Of a stretch of DNA of 64,000 nt, positions 38,101 to 47,100 are shown piece by piece (the stretch's first letter is position 1; every line of letters begins with the position of its first letter). The notes under the pieces were generated by a model. It saw only the letters and a program-made list of their open reading frames with translations. It was not told where the DNA came from and made no database searches. The position numbers and the translations under genes were made by a program. This stretch comes from Maniola hyperantus. Taxonomy: Eukaryota; Arthropoda; Insecta; Lepidoptera; Nymphalidae. The stretch spans positions 11,966,001-12,030,000 of the forward strand of contig NC_048538.1 in NCBI RefSeq assembly GCF_902806685.2, given 5' to 3'.

Positions 38101-41100
38101 GCAGCTTTACCTGAGTGTAGTGAAGATGAGTTGGATGAAGATGTCATGGTTCATGTCAATATGCTAGTAAAAAACTTACCTATTTCAGAAGAACGTCTTC
38201 AGTGGCTTGTCGAGGCTACGGAAAATGATGAATGTTTGCAGCTACTGAAAAAATACTATCAGAAAGGATGGCCTGATAGAAAGTCAGAAGTCAATAAACT
38301 AGTCCTACCCTATTGGAATTGTCGTCATGAAGTCCATGCTGTCGGTAATTTATTATTAAAAGGTAACAGTCTTATAATACCTACAAAATTAAGGTCAGAA
38401 ATTTTGAAAATAATACACAGTGGTCATCAAGGCATCGAAAAATCAAAGAATTTTGCCAGAGGAGTTGTATATTGGCCTTTAATGTCACATGATATACAAC
38501 AGTGTGTGGAAAATTGTGAAATATGTCTATCACACAGGAATGCTAATCCGCCTGAACCTCTTATGTCACATAAAATTTGTTCTTTCCCTTGGGAAAAAGT
38601 GGGCATGGATTATTTAAAATTCAAAAATCAAACTATACTTGTCGTTGAAGATTATTATTCAAATTATATTGAAATTGCTAATGTCAGTTCAACGGGAGCC
38701 AAAGCTCTGATAAATGCGCTGAAACCTATATTCAGTCGCCACGGAATTCCTGTATTTGCGAACACGGATAACGGTCCGCCTTATAATTCCCAGGAATTCA
38801 AACAGTTCTTAGAGTCATGGAATATAACTCATACCACATCTAGTCCATACCTGCCTCGTTCTAATGGATTAGTGGAGTCTGGAGTAAAAATTGTAAAACG
38901 CATACTTACTAAATGTGCAGAGTCAGGTGATGATCCATATCTTGCATTATTGCAATACAGAACTACACCTAGAAACAACCTACCGTCTCCATCTGAGTTA
39001 CTGATGTCCCGTCGTCTCAGAACACTTATACCTACTGTTGTAAAACACCTTGAACCTAAAGTAATGAGTCATAGGATATATAAGAAAATAAAACAACAGA
39101 ATAATTATAAACAAAAGTTTTATTATGATAAAAAGTCAAAAAAATTGCCTAATGTCAACAAAGGAGATAAAATTATGTTTAAAAAGTCACCAGAGTCAAA
39201 ATGGCAACCGGGAAAAATTGTCAAGGAATGTGAGCAACCTAGATCATTTATAGTTGAAGCTCCAGATGGGTCTACATACAGAAGAAATCGCCAGCACTTG
39301 CTATCTTCGCATTCTTCAAGTCCAACTAAGGATACAATTCATGAAAACAAAGTAGAAAGTCCAGTCAGTAATAAACATGTCAGTCCAAAGAAGGAAATGA
39401 GAATGGAAGATTGTAAAGAAAGTAAAGATAAGGGAATAAAGACAACAATAAGTGGTAGACAGGTCAAACCCCCAGTTAGATTTCAAGATTGCTATGATTA
39501 AGGATAATTTGTGAAAGTAGATTTTAAGTTTTCAAACTATAGTCGTACCACTGTCAGTCTATAAGTTAAAATGTTATGTCAAATGTCAGTATGTAAATTT
39601 TTATAAAATTGTCACACATTGTGTTGGTCCTAATGTCTTCATAAGTTAAGTTAATGTTTTAAAAAACAAAACAAAATGAAAAAGGGAGATGTTATGAGTA
39701 TACATAGTCTGTGTCAATCTTGATACAAGAGGTCGGTGTCATTAGATATTAGTCTTAGTTAGAAAAAGTCATCTTGTGATTTGTGATTATTAAATTTTAA
39801 TATATTTTCTATACACTTGATGCAGGCTATTTTATTGTCATATTATTTATACTAAAGTATTATAAATTATACAATGAACATAGTGTTTTTATAGCTAGTC
39901 ATGCCATAAGATTCTTTTATAGGCATTTTAATTCATACCTACATACAACGGGCTAGCTTTTGAGACTTGCCGCCTTGATGGAGAAAAGAAGAGGAGATAG
40001 GGACGTTCCGGAGTCTCTGGATTCATCCATACAAAACGTGAGTGAGTCTCTGGCTGAAGGAGTGAAGGGGTTGACTTACCCCGCCGCCCCCTACCGAGGC
40101 TGTTTTAAGTCAATGACAATTTTATCAAAATTAAAAATCATTTAAAAAAGTATACATCCCCGGCGGAAAATCACTCCTTCCAAGGGAATGATTTCCCTCC
40201 CCTCCCTTTTACCTCAGCTACCCCCATCAAGGCTGCACGTTTCAAAATGTTCATACAAATAAACAAAATTGAAAATTGCCTGTTACGTTCTCAATAAGCT
40301 CATAATTAAAAAAATTGTGAGCTAATCTTTGAAGTGTTGAACCGATTTTGATGAGACTTGGTGCACAAACAGTTGGGGACAGTGTGGCTAATTCTGTTAG
40401 ACGAGGTCTAAATGTATTGCTATCCTTTTCTGCAGTGCAGGGAGCTTATGAAAGGAACAGCAATACACATAAACCTGTCATTTTAATTTAGTTTTGATCA
40501 TAGATTCCCGGAAATATCCAGGCAGGCAAATTCCAGAATACTTTTTAACTATTATTAGTATCATCTGAAAACTTACTTTTTTTAGGATGAAATAAAACAA
40601 ATTAAATTCTTTTGTTTAAATTTAAATTAGATACTATAAGTAGGTAGGTATGCGTATAAGTATTTTACATCAGCTGTAAAATTCATAAGGTGTATTTAAG
40701 TAGGTACATCATAAACAGTTCAAATTATATAGGTATTCTACAAGTCTGATGACCCCCAGGTTAGTTGCAGTCTTGACTCTTGAATTAAGTTAGGTTCTAG
40801 TGGCCCTAGCTTAGGTAGCTGGAAGATAGGCAACATAATCTGGTAAGTATAGGTTAGGTACCATAGATGATCTGCAACCTGAAAATAATAATTTATTTTA
40901 GAAAAATACTTAATATAATAAGCTAGCTAAATTTGGTAGGTAGGTCCATTTCATACAAAATTTTACTAACTTATACCCTTCTATACTAGATTGTGCCCGC
41001 GATTTTGTCCGCGAGGACTACACAAATTTCAATTAGATAGATCAGTCAGTCAGCTTTTCCTTTTTTATATATAGATAAATTAAGTACCTACTTTCTTGTT

Positions 41101-44100
41101 TGTGAATGGATGCAAGTAATGGTAGGTAGTAGGTAGGTATTTTCTGTTATTGTATGTATGTTTCTTAATATACCTGGTAGGTAGGTACCTACCTAGGTTT
41201 CTATTCTGGTGAAAAAATGGGTTGATTTTATCAGATGTAGGTACCAACTTATATGTATAATTGAATCATAAATTAATGTAAGTAGGCACCTACTTAGTAG
41301 GAAATTTGAGCCACACGTTTGATGTACCTACCCATAAGGCTTAGAATAATATTATGTAGGTATTAGGTACCTAGGTATAGGTAGGTAATAAATTGTGCAT
41401 ATCTTACCTTTGCCTCAATGATCAAGGTGTGACATACTCTTTGTGATCGATCTTACAACGCTACAAGTAAATGCATTCTGCGAGCTATATGTATGGATGG
41501 CTATCGCTGCACAAAATGATTCATCCGAGATGCACTATTATCATTATCTATCATTTTAGCCTGTGGATGTCTGTCTTCTACATCCAATCATCGCTGCACA
41601 AAATGATTCATCCGAGATGCACTATTATCATTATCTATCATTTTAGCCTGTGGATGTCTGTCTTCTACATCCAGTCATCGCTGCACAAAATGATTCATCC
41701 GAGATGCACTATTATCATTATCTATCATTTTAGCCTGTGAATGTCTGTCTTCTACATCCAGTCATCGCTGCACAAAATGATTCATCCGAGATGCACTATT
41801 ATCATTATCTATCATTTTAGCCTGTGGATGTCTGTCTTCTACATCCAGTCATCGCTGCACAAAATGATTCATCCGAGATGCACTATTATCATTATCTATC
41901 ATTTTAGCCTGTGGATGTCTGTCTTCTACATCCAGTCATCGCTGCACAAAATGATTCATCCGAGATGCACTATTATCATTATCTATCATTTTAGCCTGTG
42001 GATGTCTGTCTTCTACATCCAGTCTTGAGGCATCCTCATTCAGCCACTTCACGTTAGGTACCTACTCTATAATATGAACGGTCCATCGGTCGGTACCCCA
42101 CTAGGTACTTGTAGGTATGCTGTGGTACCAAATCTCAACTCAGTAGGAACGCAGGCATGGATTGTTCACTGCCACTTCAACTTGCTGGGTGGTTTCGACT
42201 ATGTGAGAACCTGTTTCTTTGACGGATGCTCAACCAAGTACGACAGGCATGGATTGTTCACTGCCACTTCAACTTGCTGGGGGGTTTCGACTATGTGAGA
42301 ACCTGTTTCTTTGACGGATGCTCAACCCAGTACGACAGGCATGGATTGTTCACTGCCACTTCAACTTGCTGGGGGGTTTCGACTATGTGAGAACCTGTTT
42401 CTTTGACGGATGCTCAACCCAGTACGACAGGCAAGGATTGTTCACTGCCACTTCAACTTACGGGGGGGTTTGGGCTATGTGAGAACCTGTTTCTTTGACG
42501 GATGCTCAACCCAGTACGACATGCATGGATTGTTCACTGTCACTTCAACTTGCTGGAGGGTTTGGGCTATGTGAGAACCTGTTTCTTTGACCGATACACT
42601 GCGCACATCACAAATTACGCCGCTGAACCAAATTTAAGTTACACAATCACGACGGTTAGCTTTGACTACCTTCCCAAACATTCTCCTTGCCTCCGTGGGC
42701 AAATTAAGGCACTTCACTTATTAAATTTCATCATTTTGTTTAATTATCAATAAGCTTTCACGCTTCTCTCACCGAGTATTTTTTGGTGAGTTACAATTCG
42801 ACTATCGACTCGTATCCATAAGCGAAAATGACGTCATTTACTAGTTTTAGGACGTCAAACTTAGGACTCGTACTGCCAAATTACTCGATATTGGTATTGG
42901 TGTAGGTAAACGCAAACCATTCTCGATGGTGACGTAGTTATGTGGTAATTGGTATCGTAAAGTTGAAAGCTATACTCGCAAACACTCGATCATCTTTAGT
43001 TCGCAATATTTCCGCTGTGTCGCTGCCTGTAGATGTATGGAAACAGTCGATTTCGACTTTGGTATTTTTAAAACTATGAAATCTTATACTAACTGTACTG
43101 AAACACGTGAAACACGTCTTAAGCTCAAGTTTAATCGGGCGTGTTGTGACTTTGTTGTCTGTGATCCGACCCGTCGAAAACTTTAATTGAATAATTAAGA
43201 TTTAAGCATGTAATGCTTACAATTTTCATTGCATGTTTTTAATAAATAATGCCTATAAGTGGCATGTTATACAGAAAAAGACTATGTATTATTTATTTAA
43301 TAAGTGCTTTGTAAACTTGCTGTTGGTGTACAGAAAAATAAAAAATTAAAATTAAATTAAATTAAAATTAAAATAAATATCTCACAGAACAATTATTAGT
43401 ACATAGGTCTCTTGTAGAGACTTCCACGCGTCACAGTCATATTGTGTTGACTAAACCCAGCGGCTCCCTTAAACTAGTTTGATGTCGTGTGTCCATCTAG
43501 TGGGGGGAGGGTGGTTCTGACGCTGCACTTTCCGATGCGAAGTCGCCATTCTAGCACCTTGGGACCCCAACTTCTATCTTTCTGATTTGATTACGTAGAG
43601 AAACATCAAGCATAGCACTTTCCATCGCCCGCTGAGTGACTTTCTTATGGAGCCCATACGGCCCATAGCTAGCGACCCTGTCTTAATATTTATACTATGA
43701 TCTAATTGCTTAGCATGAACCTTGTAGTCATAAATCTGTGCACTAAATCATAACATGGGTTATGCTGTAGTCTTTCATTTTCATTTCTGCGAAAGACAAT
43801 AAATATGAGTGCCGTCGACATAATGGGAAAAGAATGAGCTACGTGCTATCGACACGTTAACGATCAGTAGACGTGTCTGCGCTACTACTCAAATTCCTAT
43901 TTATTACTCGGCAACCCTCAAATAAATAGCCTCTCACATCGCAGCGTAATGTTATTAAAATGTGTCAGCGTTTTAGTGAGGGCCGGCAGCGAGCGGGCGC
44001 GAGCGAGCGCGAGCGCGGGCCGCCCGTGCCATCTATCATTCATCCTCCATTACTTATATTGTACTTTTTTTGCAAAGTCACTCGCAGGCCGGTAATCACC

Positions 44101-47100
44101 TGGTGCGGCCGCGGACCTTCATTTTTCACACTAAATCACAACTCGCTCATCTAACAAAAATAAAATTTGTCGTACAAGTCAATAAAACTAATGGTTATAT
44201 TATGAGCAAGCGAAAACGGAATCCACTCGTTTTTGGGAATATCTATGAACATCGGTTTCAAAAACAGCACTTAAAAGTATACGGAAAACCAATTCGATAA
44301 ATTATACCTATAGAAATATAATCAGTGGATTCGAGCGGAACATTTTAGCGTAGACCGAATATTTACCTACCTACATTTACATTTACTAGCAATTGAGACT
44401 AATTTAAAATTCGAAGACTAAAATTCTGCGCGAAATAGTAGTAGAGGCGGAGGGCGAGGCGGAGCGAGAAGCGAGTTCGGGAGCGAGCGGCGTCGAGCCG
44501 CCGCCGGTACGTGCACCGTATGCTAATGCCACTCCCTATTCAATAAGCAGACCGCCGCGTGCCACCGAGAACTCACGTCAGATAATTTACTGGATATTTT
44601 GTAAAAGTTTTTTTCGTCCTCTGTGATTTATGCGCGCGAAACTTCGAGCTCTCTTTTTCATTTGAATGCACGTGACATACGTTATATTTTTTGTTCCAAC
44701 ATAATCTCAGCCCGGGGAGTCTTAACCGTGCTCATTCGTCAGCTCGGCATCTGTCTCCAACGGCTAAATTATTCATGCATTTACGCGCTTCAGGTTTATT
44801 CGCGCTTGATAAATTTAATGTCGAGCGTTATTGAAATACATTATACTTAAACCAATCACAAACTTTGGGCAGGGTTCCATTTAAAGTTTGATGGTTCAGT
44901 CATAGATCTGTATGTTCTATAATTACCGAGTGTGTGTACCACTCGCGTACGTGGAGCGAATGCGAACCATGTGTATGTTTGCAGTGGACCTGACCAACGG
45001 CCAACTCACACCGAATAACAACACACCGCTGCTCGCGCAAGCGCTCTCAGGTGAGGACGCCTTCATGCCATTCCTATAAGAATACATTCCTCTTTGACCA
45101 TCATGTGACTAACCTACCATTCTATCATGTAACTCACATCATTCAGGCACATTCATCAACAATTTCCACATACTAACATCCTTTGATCGTTGACTATCAT
45201 CATTTTGAAAAATACGAGAAATAAACTTAATTACTTCTATATCAGGAACCTCAAAAATAACTTTTTAAATATTTATAGCTACTTAAGTTGAAGATAAGTA
45301 CCTAATAACCTAATCATTATTATTATAAGTAAAAAAATATTAACAACCTCGTTAAAAAATTTATTTATGACAGTAAAAGTAAAGTAAAAAAGCGGAAGGG
45401 GTGTACTAATTAAATAAAGTAAATATACATAATATACGTATGTATATATACACATAAAAATACAACAGTAAATAAGAGAGGAATAGACGACAGATAAGTG
45501 GAATAAAAAGTAAAAATAAATAAATAAACACATCAAATGGAGGATAAATAAAAGAGCTTCAATTTCGTTTTGAAAATTGATAGTGATTGAGACTGTATGA
45601 TATCCAAGGGGAGGGGAGTATATTTGGAATCGTTAATTTAGCAGAGAAAAATGTACAAACAAACGACTTGCCCATTAAAAATATGGAAACAGAGGAATGC
45701 ATGTGAATATAAAAATTGTACCAATGCTAAAACAGAAATAGATATCGTAATAACTATTGTAAAATATCCGATATATTTTGCAATTGTAAGGGCGTACGAC
45801 TAGTACGGGTGCTTGAATTAATTTTCGAAAACTAAATCGGATATCGAGTTCTTACATACGCGTACAAGTACAATTGGTATCATCCCTAGTTTTAAAACTA
45901 CTTACTTTAAAAACTTTATAAAATTTTAAAATAAAATATAACATATATAAACTAAGCTGATGCCCGCGACTTCGCCCGCGTAGACTATACAAATTTCAAA
46001 CTCCTATTTTACCGCCTTAGAGATTGCATTTTCAAAAATCCTTTCCTAGCGAATCTTTACGTCATAATTGCTATCTGCATGCCAAATTTCAGCCTGATCC
46101 GTCCAGTAGTTTAAACTGTGCGTTGATAGATGAGTCAGTCAGTCAGTCAGCTTTCTTGGCTTAGTTTACGTCGTGCCCACATAACTCTAAATAAGACAAT
46201 AGAAGTGATGTCTGTTGTATTTAATACACGGACTGCGTGTCGACAATGTTGAACAACCTACTTCTACAAAAATCTATAAAAACTAGCTGATTCCCGCGAC
46301 TTCGTCCGCGTGAATTTGGTTTTTTAAAAATCACGTGGGCACTCTTTGATTTTCCGGGATAAAAAGTAGCCTATGTTACTTTCCGTCATTTCAACTATCT
46401 GTACGCCAAAAATCAAGTCAATTGGTTGATTAGTTAGGGCGTGAAGGAAGGACAAACAAACACACTTTCGCATTTATAATATATAGTATATAACTGTAGC
46501 ACCCAAAGCATTGTAACAAATATAACACAGTGTAAATAAATCTTCTTTTACAATAACACGAAATGATGTGTCACTGCCCATCAGGCAGCGAAGTTTTTTT
46601 GTATCGAAACTCAACAAAAACTATCTAAGTTTTCGAGATGTGCCTACTTGTACTAGCGGTACTTAACCTTTATGGTGGTCCACTACTTCTACCAGGTAGG
46701 CTGGGTCAGGCTGCACTGTAACGTAAAAATCCGCCTGCATTTTGGTTCACATTTTGTAAATAACTGCGTCGAATAGAGGCGCGGCGGGACCGCACTGGAA
46801 GTTCGCAAAAATGCTCGCCGCACCGTTGCGGCTCGACCCATCTAGTGGACGCCTTTCTTTGTAGCTACGATTACCAGGTTAATACTAACCACTGCCTTAT
46901 GATTTCCGCAGTGATGAACAACTACCAGGCGGCCGCAGCCGGGTTCGGGCCTCCAGCGTCGCCGCACACGGCCGGCGGACGGGCGGGGTTCCCGTCCGCT
47001 AGCTCGCCGGGTCCCGCGCTTGACGTCTACGGCTCAGCGGCGGACAGCGTCGGCTACGTACAGGCAGCGAGCCCCCAGCCCTCCGGATTTCCCGCCATTG

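Larger units (their letters stand above)
35054..39873 (+). mobile_element. Full-length Ty3/gypsy LTR retrotransposon
   Basis: The 4820-bp element has two 184-bp LTRs in direct orientation (TG...CA ends), a primer-binding site directly after the 5' LTR, one uninterrupted gag-pol frame, and a polypurine tract directly before the 3' LTR. The LTRs differ only at 35161 (A) versus 39797 (T), so insertion was recent. There is no env frame. It lies in sense orientation within the large Rbp6 intron. No perfect target-site duplication is visible: ATGA occurs right of the 3' LTR, and on the left an ATGA sits 3 bp away from the LTR end. With intact catalytic motifs it may be an active or recently active copy. 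Confidence 0.95.

Noticed and set aside
39502..39689. Envelope gene after pol
   Set aside because: Only 188 nt of AT-rich sequence before the 3' LTR with no frame; the element has no env.
41471..42028. Two adjacent frames with 29-residue repeats
   Set aside because: Product of an 87-bp minisatellite whose unit is divisible by three; lacks any gene context.
41504..42595. CRISPR-like array
   Set aside because: Units are directly adjacent without unique spacers, in a eukaryotic genome.
42074..42753. Frames across the 92-bp array
   Set aside because: Unit not divisible by three; frames break between units.
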